Assembly (NCBI GenBank): GCA_977006965.1
Contig: OZ345382.1
Location: 558,001 to 622,000 of the forward strand
DNA length: 64,000 nucleotides
Source of the DNA: Phymatolithon calcareum
Lineage: Eukaryota; Rhodophyta; Florideophyceae; Hapalidiales
Reading direction: 5' to 3'
This document shows, in pieces, positions 43,675 to 54,726 of the stretch (within the stretch, counting starts at the first letter, position 1; the number at the start of each line of letters is the position of its first letter). The position numbers were made by a program, and so were the translations under genes. A model generated the notes under the pieces. That model was not told the DNA's origin, made no database searches, and saw only the letters and a program-made list of their open reading frames with translations.

Positions 43675-45252
43675 CTAATCGTCGGCTCCGGAGCCGGGCG
43701 TTACATTTTTTTTCTTATTCCCGGCTCCAAAAAGCATCACCATTAGTTGCTCGTGTCGCCGCTCTCTGGCGAGAAACTCCTCTTCTCGGGCCGCCCTCGT
43801 TTCCTCTCTCCGAGCTCTCTCTTCCTGTCGCTCGGATTCCCTTCGCGCTCTCTCATCCGCTCGCTCTTCTTCACGCAGCTGTCGATCTTCTTCACGGCGC
43901 ACCTTCTCTTCAGCTCGTTCCTCTGCACGGGCTACGCGCTCTGCTTCCCTTCTTTCGCTTTCTTGCAGAAGTTGCAACCTAAAAATGGACATCATATCCC
44001 CATCGGAGGATTGCCCTGAACGCCCAGCACTCGACCGCCTCTGGACAATAGGGCGCGAAGAAGGTAATCGTGGCGAGTCCAGTGGGCTCTGCCGCACAGA
44101 TGGGAGAGAGGCGGCTTGTGCCGCGCTCATGGCGACAGCACTGCGGGCAGCTCGTTGCAGAACAGGAGTGGCATTTGCACGTGATGAGCTCGGCAGTGGA
44201 GCGGTTGCATTTTCATGGGCGAGGGACTCTGTACCGGCTCCTTCGTGTCCTGATTCATCGCCAGATTCCTCAGGGAGATCTCCGTCTTCGTCGTGGTCGT
44301 CGCCTGTACCTAGATTTGCGCGTTGATAAATAGCTGACTTGAGTCTCTTTGCTCTTCGAACTGCGGGGGGACAGTAGGGATCCCCAGTTGGAACCGAAAC
44401 GCGGTGAAGAGCTGCGAACTTGCGTCTGATGCTAACGATAGATCGATCCATTTGAGGATATCGGATGTTATGTCTGTCGCGGACCATCTCCCATTCCATA
44501 GGCCCGGTCGGAAGAATTTCTTCAATGGCGTCTAGAATTGAATTAAGTTCTGCGTCGGTGAATGCGCTTCCTCTTCGACCATTCGGTACAGAGCTATTGC
44601 CGCGGCCAGTTCGTGATGTTCCTCTTCTGGAAGCTGCTCGCCCTCGCCCACGTGACGCAGCACCGCGACTACCAACATGAAATCCATAGCCATAGCCATA
44701 TAGAGGACACCTCAATCCAGCTTCAGTGTCAGCTGGGAACGGACGTGGCGAAGCCGAACTGGAAGGATACGGGAGAGGTGCAACGCTTCCAGAGTACGAA
44801 GCAGGACCAGCATTGCCGAGGTACGCTGCCGAAGCCGCATATCCACGGGGCGGTACAGAAGCCACATTTCCGGAAGCGGATTGTAGTGACGCATTGTTCA
44901 TGGAGGGCATGCGAGAGATGTTTTGGGAATACGGGGCGAGTTCCGAGTTGGGAGGGAACCGCGGAATTGCTGCAACTGGGAGCGGTGGAAGCAAGCGAGA
45001 AGCCGGAGCAAGAGGACTTGCTAAGGATATTCCTCCCCTTGGTGTCCCAGGAAATCTTCGTGCGTGCTCATGGGGCTCGACCTCCGCAGAGGGCAAGTGG
45101 GGGGTCTGAACCGCAGCTGCATTGGAAGAGCTTGATGGAACTGGACTGGTGGAACTTGTATTTTGTCCTTGCGAAGCTTCTGTTGCGGCATGGCTTGGAG
45201 AAGAATTCGTGGGCACTGCTTGTGAAGCGGGGACCTGAATTGGTGATGCCAT
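43675..45252 (-). CDS. Harbinger-associated Myb/SANT-like DNA-binding protein
   Basis: An intact ORF of 525 codons from ATG 45252. The N-terminal 230 residues are low-complexity Ser/Pro/Ala and then Arg/Gly-rich. A trihelix/Myb-like domain spans about residues 230-300 (FTDAELNSILDAIEEILP, MEWEMVRDRHN, RSIVSIRRKFAAL), with evenly spaced aromatic and hydrophobic positions. An acidic region and a long Glu/Arg coiled coil near residues 430-515 follow. In known Harbinger elements the Myb-like protein binds the termini and carries the transposase to the nucleus; I infer the same role. It is convergent with the transposase, about 390 bp apart at the stops. No stop or frameshift breaks it. Confidence 0.85.
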   Translation of the reverse strand: MASPIQVPASQAVPTNSSPSHAATEASQGQNTSSTSPVPSSSSNAAAVQTPHLPSAEVEPHEHARRFPGTPRGGISLASPLAPASRLLPPLPVAAIPRFPPNSELAPYSQNISRMPSMNNASLQSASGNVASVPPRGYAASAAYLGNAGPASYSGSVAPLPYPSSSASPRPFPADTEAGLRCPLYGYGYGFHVGSRGAASRGRGRAASRRGTSRTGRGNSSVPNGRRGSAFTDAELNSILDAIEEILPTGPMEWEMVRDRHNIRYPQMDRSIVSIRRKFAALHRVSVPTGDPYCPPAVRRAKRLKSAIYQRANLGTGDDHDEDGDLPEESGDESGHEGAGTESLAHENATAPLPSSSRANATPVLQRAARSAVAMSAAQAASLPSVRQSPLDSPRLPSSRPIVQRRSSAGRSGQSSDGDMMSIFRLQLLQESERREAERVARAEERAEEKVRREEDRQLREEERADERARRESERQEERARREETRAAREEEFLARERRHEQLMVMLFGAGNKKKNVTPGSGADD

Positions 45253-46485
45253 ACTCACTCACCGTTTTGCTTTTTGCCCCAATTGGAAATAGAACGATCT
45301 CTTATTAACTAATGTTTTCTCTCCAGTATTAACAAGTCGATGTGTAATCAACCTCAACTTGGCGCGTTGTAATTTTTCTGCTGCATTCCTCAATTTGGCG
45401 TTTTTTATTTTGAAGATGGACAGGACTTGAAGATTTCAAAGTGCGACAGCTTGGTGGTCTTCTTCAAAAGAGTTCAGACCATCATTCAAGCTTTTCAAGA
45501 ACAGTCTTCTTGCTTACGGTCACTTAAGCCGCCCAGGAGACTGTACGTACAAGCTAGAAATTCGTTCCATCTGAACACTTCCAGTTGAACAAGCTTGACA
45601 GCCCGAATAACTTGTTAAGAAGTTTACTTGCCACTCTCGCCGATTTACTTTTGCAACGTTACGAAAGACGACAACTCCACGAGAGCTGCTCAAGCGCCTC
45701 AAGATCCAGCTAGAATATTATTACGTACTTGCATAGCATAGACGAGGATCTACTCTTCTAAGCTGCAGCGCATCTTTCTGATCACCCATGGATGAAGTGC
45801 ATGAGGCAGATCACTGCACTACTCCGACTGAGAGAAACGCGCCGTAGCGAAAATGATAGAAATGTGTCGTACAACACATTTGGATCACAGAGGGAAGCTC
45901 TATGACCAAATGTCGCGCGATTTGCACATTTTGCGTGTCACAAATCGAGAACACGAGACAAATGCACCGTGGCGTGACGACGCGTTTTGTGCAAAAATGA
46001 CGCATTTTGTGCAATTTATCATTTTCAGGAGCGACCCACTATCTCCTTGTCCTGATGAAGTCACACTCTCTACCGTTCCACGTTTCTCTCCTTAGGGCTC
46101 CAAAATGGCATTTAATTCACGTAAACAAGCAACCTGACCTCTTTTCGGTACCTTTAAGTCCAAAATTTTCAAATTTGAAATTTGAAAACTAAAAAGTGTC
46201 TCTTTACAAAAACATACTAGTTGTGCTCTCAAACTGATTTTTCAGGGAAACGTTCTTCTTCACAAAAGGTTACAGAATTACTTTATATAGAGAGGAATTG
46301 CTCAGAACAGGGAGCAAAGTACCTCTCTGCTTCATCCAGAGAAACGTCCTCCTTTCTAAGCTATTTAACACGTTAATGGCTACACCGTATGACGTCCAAA
46401 TCTCGAACCGTACGATGACGAATCTTCCCCCAAACTCAATATATTGACATCCCCTCCAGAGGCTACAAGCGGCATAACAGGCGGA

Positions 46486-48586
46486 CACGTCCTGATCCTC
46501 CAGAGACAGCTCTCTCCATTAAGCGTCAGAGGCTGATAGAGGAGGATTCCGAAGCCCTATCCGGCACTCTTGTCTGTTGTAAGACAATGAAATGCACTGC
46601 TACCGTCAACAAGAATGTCGCTGAAGAGTACCGAAAGCGCTATCTTCAAATGAACCGGTTTTACAGGAAGCAGCAAGTGCGTACAATGCTCTAGAGTGAT
46701 TCTACTTTCAAGTTCAATGGTCAAAAGGTCTGCCAGAAATTTCTCATGACTGTTTTTCATATGTCTAACAGTCTAATTCAAGCTGTAAAACGAACAACAA
46801 GGGCTCGAGCATCCGCATCGCTCTCTATGGCTCCGAGACAAGGTACAGTCGCAACTAGGAAGATTCATGTCCTCGTCTTCCTTAGACGGCTCGCGGAAAG
46901 CATCGGTGATGTTATGCCGCACAAGAACAACGAGGTTCACTTGCCACAGCATTCGAAAAAAGAGGTCTATGCCTCTTTCGATCCCAGTACCGAGACGTTT
47001 TTAATACAGCGTAACGTCAGCCATACCATCCTCGTCGTACTTCTGCGCTGTGTGGAAGAAGTACTCATTCCACATCAAAGTACGGAAAAACCACTGATTT
47101 ACAAAGTGCAGTGACTGCGAAGCTTTTCGAGTTCAACTTGAGAATGCCGGCGCTGACGCGTCTAAAGCTGCTAAAATACAAAATGAGAAGAGGAATCACA
47201 TCCGATTCGTGACACGCGAGCGTCTCGAGTATGCTACGAAGGCCGAGCGTGCGATTCGCAACCCAAACAAGTACTGCTCTGTTGTTGTCGATGGCGCTGA
47301 CAAGAGCGCGTACGGTCTTCCACACTTTGTGCACTCCACCAAGAACGATCGCGGTCATAAGATGAAAGTGCGCCTCGTCGGGCTCAAAGAACACGCAGCT
47401 ATTCCAAACATCATGCTCTTCCTGCTCACAGAGGAGCACCAAACTGGTGCTAACCATGTGATTGAGTCCGTTCACCGATTTCTCACGGATAAAAGTCGTT
47501 CAGGTCCTCTTCCTCCCGTTCTAGACGTTCAAGCAGATAATACATGGAGAGAAAATAAGAACTCTTTCTTTCTTTCTTATGTTGAAAGCCTTGTCTCCTT
47601 GGGAGTCTTTGTCGAGGCCAACGTCTCATTCCTGCCTATAGGCCACACGCACTGCGACATTGACCAAGTCTTCTCACGAACGTCTACGCACCTCCGAGCG
47701 AACGCAGCTATCACCCTCGAAGACCTTGCGGCTGAGGTTCGCTGTTCCTATAGGCCAGCCCCAAGAGTTTCTCGCATGTCCGAAGTTGCCAATATTAGTC
47801 AACTTCTCATCAAAGAGGGCTGCTTGCGAAAAGTATCTTGATTCACTCAGTATCGGTTCTTCCATTTCACTCGATCTGGAGGTGAGCCTCGATGCGAACT
47901 AGAAAAGTTCGCAACAGCATGCGCTGTCAAAGTGAATGCTGAAGACAAATTTGTTCCATTGCACAAGGATGGAGGATTCTTAAAGTTTACCCCGGATTTT
48001 CGCAAAACTCCGCCAACAAAAATTGTGTCCCCCGACAATGAGGCTGAAGTCATCAAGTTTCTTCAAACATCCGAGGAACGAATTCCCAAAGCCCAGCAGC
48101 TTCGGGCGCTGTACACTCTCAAGAACGAAGTTTACAAAACCAGAGATGAACCATTCCATTGCAATAATCGAGACTCTTAACGACTCCAGCGCAGATGGAG
48201 AATGCAGCAGTACTGACGATGACGACGTCCTCCTGGACTATGAGTACGAGTACGACTTTGGCGATTTCGCTGCAACGAGACCGGAGAGTGCGACAGATGT
48301 GTTCTGGATTGGGTTCGTACGGGAGGCTCTGAGAAACACCCAGGGAATTGTCATCCGTCTGAAAATTCGATGGTACGAGCCGTCTAGCTCGAAAACCTCA
48401 GACCCATTCGAAACCAGCTACAAGCCGTCATGCACTACAGTAGGTACGGGAAGGCGAAGAAAGAAAGTTCCCTGGGAGCAAGAGGTTGCAGTGGGCTGCG
48501 TCATGGTTCGCTTCCAGCACCTCACTTCTAGAAACAAGATCCCCTCCTACGTGGGGAAGAAGATTCGCGAGTGTCTGACAAGCTAG
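46486..48586 (+). pseudogene. DUF7869-type transposon-associated protein, broken
   Basis: The plus-strand reading begins around 46486 with a charged region containing CCKTMKC. After a UAG near 46692 comes FKFNGQKVCQKFLMTVF (46711-46761), a 'G..VC..fF' block typical of these proteins. The core domain is at 47209-47841 (VVVDGADKSAYGLPH, VQADNTWRENKNSFF, LPIGHTHCDIDQVFS), matching the 'Q.DN...ENKN' and 'GHTHEDID..FS' blocks of DUF7869. A UGA at 47839 precedes an in-frame continuation to 48178. A frameshift then leads to the C-terminal acidic stretch and an 'FWIGFV' block ending at 48586. The family is widespread in repeat-rich protist and invertebrate genomes; its biochemical role is unknown to me. 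No flanking inverted repeat was found. Confidence 0.7.
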
Positions 48587-48599
48587 ACACGTATATGCA

Positions 48600-50100
48600 A
48601 CTCCAGTTGCACAGTTTTTAAACTCATCTTATGATTGCATTTTTGCAATGATTTCTTCTCACCCTCAAGAAAACGAAGCCCAGTCTTCTTTGGGTTATTC
48701 CACCGCTTCCCATATTACTGGCAAGAGTAACCAAGAAACGAAGATTATGAACTCGATCAAACTCTCGCAGATATTTGAAACCTAATGTCCAAGCAGCAAC
48801 TCTCCGACATTCAGAAAGGTATGTTGGAAATGGCAGTTGATACTTTCCAGAGAAAATGCCCGAAGTCCTCTACATAATAAAGGTGAATGAGAAGTAAGAG
48901 AAGGATTGTAGAACAACGAAAAGTCTGTAAGGTGCAGTGATAATTGACAAAGGGAGCTTTAATTAAACAGAAATACAACCCAATCCATTGCAAAAATAGT
49001 GATAAAATTTATCGCTCCCATCCTCTTGGTAGAATCTGTGGATTCCTTAGCCGGAAATTTAAGTAATGTTGAAATTAGTTTAAAACCTTTATTTCCTAGA
49101 ACGCTGATATATCATGCAAGTTTAAAGATATAAGAGCAAAGCAAATTATTCAAACAATATAAGAAGGAACAACTATCAGCTTACAATATCGTGACCCATG
49201 TCGCGCTGTTTAATGGCCCACTTCTTCCTTTCATTTCCTCACCATGCGCTACATGTAAATTCAATTGGATGTCACAAATACCCAGACAAAACGCACGACA
49301 CGAACGCCTACCAAAGCCCCTGCTCCACATCTTTCCCTCTCTTGCTTGAATCTCTCTTATTCATTCGTTCAACACGGCAGCTGGCTCACCCGTATCCTAT
49401 TTTCCATACCTGAAAATTGTCGCTTTTCCTCCTTTGCCAGTTCCCTTTGCTTCGTGGAGGACACTAATTTAAAAATATTATACTTTCCTAGAAAACCATA
49501 TTTTTGTTGAATCTAGGAAAAATTCGGGACAGAGGTCAAAGTCCCCCTACCGGCAAAAAAACAAATCACCATACGTTTTCCAACAGTTCTAAGAGGTGTC
49601 ACAGTATTATAGGAAACATAAACAGTCAGCACCTGGTTATTGTTACTTATGACTAGGATAAGCTCCATTCACTGTTCGCGCCCTTCTAATAAGTTTCATT
49701 GCCAGACTCTGCAGAGTTTACATAATTGAAATCGTATTCCCAAGATCTATGAAATAGTTCCATTTGAACATTCTGTAAGGCGATGTATCATAAAAAGTAA
49801 CTTCGTCATTAAAACGCAATCTCAGTAAACCAGTGTTATAGATCATCCCAGTAAGAGCGGTTGATTGACTTGAATGGATATCTCGAGGCTGTTCGCGAAG
49901 GAGTTGCATTAGCTGCTGTAAAACTTGTTTCGGAATAGCTAGTACCATGATTGGAACAGCGAAATTAGTTTTGGTGTTGTCGTGTGAGTCTGGTATTTTG
50001 CTTTGGACAACTGTACGACTTCACTTTTTATTGACTCTTCTATCAGTCTCTTCCGAAATGGCACTCTAGACACCCATACCGTTATACTTGAACGGATGAA
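48600..50100. other. No recognisable gene
   Basis: AT-rich sequence with short unrelated ORFs. No transposon ends were identified. Confidence 0.4.
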
Positions 50101-50186
50101 TGAATTCAACCATCCATGTGATCGTTCTGTTGTAGTGGTCTGCGTAGACCACTACAACAAAACGATCGCATGGATGGTTGAATTCA
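50101..50186. repeat. Long hairpin, 41-bp arms, 4-nt loop
   Basis: The arms 50101-50141 and 50146-50186 are complementary at 39 of 41 positions, with loop GCGT. Both differences are transitions. It is the longest palindrome in the window. Confidence 0.9.
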
Positions 50187-50459
50187 AGAACGTTGTAACT
50201 GTATAAAGTACGTAGAATTTTACGTACCTAACACTAGGGGAGCATGGTAACATATTGGCCCGATTCTTATTTAGTTGATTTGGGCCAAAATGGTGCAGTG
50301 CTCCCCCGCTGAACGCTTATACTGGCTCGAGTTATATAATAAAATTAGATGCTACCGGCAACCAACTACAACGTACTACGCATGATACATTTGAAGTTGT
50401 TGTTACTTCCGGCAACTCTGCTCTTGCTGAGCTATACACTTTCGTAAAACCTACCTACC

Positions 50460-50557
50460 AGCAATTCGAATTGTAATTCTTCATCAGAACCAAATTTGGG
50501 TCGAATTGCTACGAATTGCAATTAATTGCAATAGCAATGGATTGCGCACGACCCCTG
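50460..50557. mobile_element. Right end of a hAT-type element
   Basis: The right terminus, read inward, is CAGGGGTCGTGCGCAATCC, followed by AATTGCAAT-type words as in the other hAT ends here. The adjacent 8 bp are GCTGTATG. I could not find the matching left end, so the boundary at 50460 is arbitrary. Confidence 0.4.
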
Positions 50558-50593
50558 GCTGTATGGCTCTTGTCATATTTGGATCGTTCAAAT

Positions 50594-50854
50594 TCACACG
50601 TTGAGAGTAATCATGCATCGCGTTTTTGACAACATATCTTCTTCCGCTTGTTTCAGAGCTTCTTTTAGGTGTTCCTCTTTCCCGAAATACCCAATGTCCT
50701 TTGATACGTCTTTCAGATCATCCTCTCTTCCCCAGTATTCTTCTGAAAGCTGCAGAAACTTCCTCCTTCTTACCAAACTGAAGGAAAACCTTTCAGCCTG
50801 ATGTATTCTCCTCATCTGTGGACTCTCGAGACGGCTGAGCACTCGAATCCTCTC
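50594..50854 (-). pseudogene. LINE-A copy 2, C-terminal segment
   Basis: The minus-strand reading has SRLESPQMRRIHQAERFSF and KHLKEALKQAEED, matching the copy 1 equivalents near 8390 and 8240. It ends at the left with a few unrelated residues near the hAT end. The 12-bp target site of the next insertion (50843-50854) marks its right edge. Confidence 0.75.
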
Positions 50855-51769
50855 AGAGAGTGGTCAGGTAAGGACCGACCGGGCCACAAACCAAAAAGCC
50901 AAGAATTCCGGCGCGGCGGTTCGCCGGCGCCGGCAGAAGCGCCCTCGCCTATGAGGCTGGCAAATGCGCTCATTTTGTCGGTAGCATTGCCGGAATTGGG
51001 TGTCGGGATCGGGAACGCGCCCACATTGTTGCGCCACTACAATCTCCAGTTTTCTCGGAGCCTCCGATGCCAACGCATCGCCGCCGTAGGAAATTGACTA
51101 AGTCCGCAAATTGAGTCGGCAAATGAAACAAGCAAGCTATCATAGCCTGTCCAAGTTCGATTTCCTGGGGCAATTGCTCCGCGCGCGAATAAAGCCAAGT
51201 GCCGCGCAAGGCCGATTCCCGCGAGGGGCTGATGTAACTGGACACAGCTAAGCGTCAACCAACCAATGTGAAAAAAAAGACTGCTTCAACAGGAAGAAGG
51301 CGCACTGGCAAGAGGAGCAACGCAGAAGCTTTCGTGACATCCATGCGAGGCTGCGCGACGCGGATCAATCAACCAAGAAACGAGCGCGGCACTGGGAATG
51401 GAGAAGACATGCGACATCGAGGAAGAAGTCGGTCTCAAGAGAAGACCTGAAACACCGAGAAAGAACTCGGTTTCATTATATGCGGTATGCCGCTACCTCA
51501 AAATCATCTATAGTGACGAAATCGACGCCCCTACCGGGAAGGGACTTACGTAAGTACCACGCCGCGTGGCATGCTCAGTTATTTCCTTTGTGCAATTGCT
51601 CCGAGCGCGAGCCAATTCAATTGCCGGGTAAAGCGGATCCCCGCGAGCGGCTGCTGTAATCGGAGACAACTAGGTGTCAACCAACTAATGTGTGAAAAAG
51701 GACTGCTTTAACAAGAAGCAGGCGCACTGGCAGGAGCAACGCAGAAGCCTTCGTGACACCTATGAGAGG

Positions 51770-52943
51770 CAGGGATTGCGCCAATTCCATTGCTATCAAT
51801 TTAATTGCAATTTTTCCCAATTCCATCCAAATTGGTTCTTCGAACTGAATTGCAATTCGAATTGGTCGCACCTAATACTGAGGATCGAAGTAGATGAACA
51901 TTGGACCACGGGAATGTGGGCGGGAGTAAAGCAGAATGTTGAGGGAATCAACGTACTCACCTCACGTTCAGTACGTGGTCTTTGTTCTAATAATACCCAA
52001 AGTATGATACGTAGATGAACATTAGACACAGCACATTAATCGGATGCAAGAATCAACGTACTTACCTTATGTCCAGTAAACTTTACGTGGTCTTTGTTCT
52101 AGTAATACCCAGAGTACGTTCTGTATGCCATCAACACATCTATGAAACTTGGACTCCAAACGGTTTCAACAATGGGCCTATTCATGTGCTATCATCTACT
52201 TAGCTGTATCGATCAATTTACCAGCCAGATACAGAACAACGGCTTGAATGCCTTTAGCTACGATTAGAGTCCAGCAGTCACGATGGTTCAATCTCAAGTA
52301 TAAAAGGGATAGCATTAGATCTCTTGATTTGAAACCTATCAGCCTTCTCCGAAATTCTCACACATTCCCCTTCACAGTCGAGTCCAACCCACCTATCAGA
52401 CCTCGTTCAACGTTCCAGCAAATTCCGCTCTACTAGCGATGACACTACCTTCACCGACACCAAAGCCGAAACAAGTTGTGCAGCTGCTTATGAACCTCAT
52501 TTGAGAACAAACCCGTGATATACACTCGCGTCAAGTAGGCCTAACTCGACGTAATGTGCCATTTTGCGTCTATCTCTTCTCAAAGGGTGATCAGTGTACC
52601 GGAGAAAGTGAGTTTTTCTTCGAAAAGGGTACTGGGTTCTCCAACCCGTACAATCATCTCAAACATTGCATTGGAGGAGGAAGCGAAGAACATTTGCTAG
52701 AGATATGCAGAACCGTTCTTGCCGAGAAGTTGAGGTCCGGGTCGTCGTTCACAGGTCAATCGTCAACGGTGATGAAGCTCACGGAACGTGAAAAGGCGAT
52801 GAACAGCTATCTTAGTATTGATGTCTATATTGTGGGAAGCCCTCCTATTGCAATGCGAATTGCTGTAAACAAAACTGAGCAATTAAATTGATAAATTTCA
52901 CCCGGGACTGCAATCGCAAACAATGGAATTGGCGCAACCCCTG
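51770..52943 (+). mobile_element. hAT element, transposase truncated (1174 bp)
   Basis: The termini CAGGGATTGCGCC (left) and CAGGGGTTGCGCC (right, inverted) agree at 22 of 23 bases. They are flanked by an exact 8-bp target duplication ATGAGAGG (51762-51769 and 52944-52951). It carries only the N-terminal transposase region at 52556-52891. Confidence 0.9.
52556..52891 (+). pseudogene. hAT transposase N-terminal fragment (BED-like finger)
   Basis: A 111-codon frame. FFFEKGTGFSNPYNHLKHCIG resembles the second half of a BED finger (N..HL..H). TEREKAMNSYLSIDVYIVG follows, the start of the catalytic region. It is closely related to the transposase at 55396-57555 (FEKGRGYTNPYSHLKSYI, DKEKAMYGYIRLVVYM). 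It lacks all catalytic residues. Confidence 0.7.
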
Positions 52944-53455
52944 ATGAGAGGATTCGTTGCGCGGAGCAAACAGCCGAGGAGCGAGAACTGCAGCGGAAGT
53001 AGAGAAGACGTGCAACACCGAGCAAGAAGTAGATTTCCAGAGAATACCTAAACTACCAGCGGTATGCCGCTGCCGGCAGAGCGTCTATAGAGACGATGTC
53101 AACGCCCTTAATCAATAGGGACTTACACGAGTACCGCGCCACGTGCCAGGCGCGCTTACGACATTCTATCGGATCAGCTGTCAAACGATCTCGGTGCACT
53201 GATCACCGAGCTGCAAAATGTGGCGCAATGAACGCACAATGACGCCTTGCTACCGGGGGTCGTCTATGGCAAACAATACAGGAGTTCTGCAATTTAGATG
53301 GGATATCTGAGATCCTAAGTTTTTCCGCCCGCCCTCTGGCGGTGCATTTTCGTAAGCTACACAAAGGTAGGTAGCAACTGAGGAAGCCTTGCCCATATCT
53401 GCGGAAGTCTGTGGGTCTTAAAATAAACTTTGCTAAAAAAAATTCGAATCCTCTC

Positions 53456-54726
53456 CCTTCGATATTCGGCATATTTTCCGAGAACGTATTTGTAGAAAAG
53501 ACCTTCTGCTGCTTCAATTGCCGATAGTAGTTGTTTCGTGATCGGGGTTAGGTGAATGTCATACTTCCATTTAGGGAGAATCAACGACTTGAAAATCCTG
53601 ATACACGTGGCTGGTTGAAGTCCTCTGACGTTCAGGCCAATTTAGCAGAGTTTGTGTATGCATCCCATCGCATTCCGAACTCTTGAGATTGCTTTATCGT
53701 CGGTGATTCCATTGCTGTTCATACTGATCCCGAGGGAGGACAGTCTCCAGGCCTGGTGCAGCTCTTTTCCTGCAAGGAAGAATTTCTTCTTTGGGAGTCC
53801 TTTGTACTTAAGGACCTCGCTCTTTCCTGGATTTGTGTTCCATTTCATGGAGTTCTCGGCTGCCCATTTCGTAGCTGTGTCCAATACTTTTTTGCAATCC
53901 TTTTGCTATCTTTTCCTGAAGAGGAACGTCATCCGCAAATAGCTACGCTGCATGGTCGGAAGCTGTTCTCTTTACTTCGGCGGCGGCTTCTGCGAACGTA
54001 TCCATGAATATGTTATATAGACAGGGACTAAGAGGGTATCCCTGCGGAACACCTCGGTCGATAATATACCACGTTCTCGTTTCGCCTCCTGCCGACGTGA
54101 TCGACGACGATTTCATCAAGTAGGATACCATCTTCATTATGTGCACCGACAGCTTTTTCTTCAGTCGCTTGAGGAGGATATCCCTCGGGACGCTATCATA
54201 CGCTTCTGACAAGTCAAGTACCACAACGAACGGGTGACCATTTTGCATAGTATTCTTTGCGCAAAGTATGGCCCAATATGTGCTCCTGTATCTCCGAAAA
54301 CCCAGTTGTGCTCTGTTAAACTGGTAGTGATCCCTTATATATGAGTCTAGGGCGGAATCGATTATCTTCCTGACCTGACTCAGTAGAGAGATAGGCCTGT
54401 AGTTTGTCGCAATGTGTGCTGGACCTTTCTTGTAGACGACAATTACTGTTGCTTGCCATTGTCGTGGGTGGCACCTCAGTCGCCAGCATGTCTACCACAG
54501 AACCAGAACCGATTCGAACCGACCTCCTTGTATATGTGCAGTATCTCAACAGCAACGCCATCTGGGCCCACAGCTTTCCCTCTTGGCGTTCTGTTAAAGG
54601 CTCTACGAAGGAGGCTCCTCATTGCTCTGTTAACGGTAAACCTTTCAAGGGTTATATTCCAATCCTTCTCCGCTTTGCACACGTTCGAGATGTATGCGGA
54701 AAAATTGCTCGGGTGTACTGCGGCTC
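53456..54726 (-). pseudogene. LINE-A copy 2, RT segment
   Basis: Minus-strand blocks, several frames: KAEDWNI-like linker and RGKAVGPDGVAVEILH (54476-54682); VVLDLSEAYDSVPR, GVPQGYPLSPCLYNIFMD (53943-54248); TKWAAENSMKW and LPKKKFFLAGKEL (53642-53884); LPKWKYDIHLTP (53357-53584). The catalytic dipeptide region near 53920-53940 is disrupted by frameshift. It keeps the Tyr after SPCL that is a stop in copy 1. Confidence 0.8.

Larger units (their letters stand above)
41686..46037 (+). mobile_element. Complete PIF/Harbinger DNA transposon
   Basis: The inverted termini match over 28 bp with one mismatch: GGGTCACTCCTGAAAATG... at 41686 and GGGTCGCTCCTGAAAATG... inverted at 46037. Both continue through ATAAATTGCA and resemble each other for some 50 bp more. 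The flanking ACT (41683-41685 and 46038-46040) is a 3-bp target duplication, the superfamily's length. Inside are the two genes typical of Harbinger elements: a DDE transposase (plus strand) and a Myb/SANT-like DNA-binding protein (minus strand), convergent. Only one clear frameshift is present in the transposase, so this is the best-preserved DNA transposon in the window. Confidence 0.9.
51167..53155 (+). repeat. Tandem duplication of about 400 bp inside the 2.6-kb insertion
   Basis: Unit 1 (51167-51575) and unit 2 (51592-51761 plus 52952-53155) share words in the same order, including CAATTGCTCCG, GACTGCTT.AACA, GGCGCACTGGCA, GCGGTATGCCGCT and GGGACTTACG. Both units can be read as a Cys/His knuckle-like segment followed by Arg-rich sequence. 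Confidence 0.7.
50855..53443. mobile_element. Unclassified 2.6-kb insertion with 12-bp target duplication
   Basis: Flanked by TCGAATCCTCTC at 50843-50854 and 53444-53455. Copy 1 of the LINE has a single equivalent site near 8425. The right end is A-rich (TTTGCTAAAAAAAAT), which together with the 12-bp duplication suggests target-primed retrotransposition. It contains a tandem pair of diverged units of about 400 bp (51167-51575 and 51592-53155, the second split by a hAT). Each reads through a knuckle-like KDCFN.K.AHWQEQ stretch. It does not encode a recognisable polymerase, so it is non-autonomous or degraded. Confidence 0.65.

Noticed and set aside
50855-51260. Minus-strand ORFs of 69-91 codons in the GC-rich part of the 2.6-kb insertion
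   Set aside because: They overlap in three frames with an equally open plus strand and show no motif; GC-rich composition explains the open frames.
52990-53500. tRNA-like TTCGAATCC near 53444 and 50843
   Set aside because: No cloverleaf can be drawn around either copy. The repeated string is the 12-bp target duplication of the 2.6-kb insertion.
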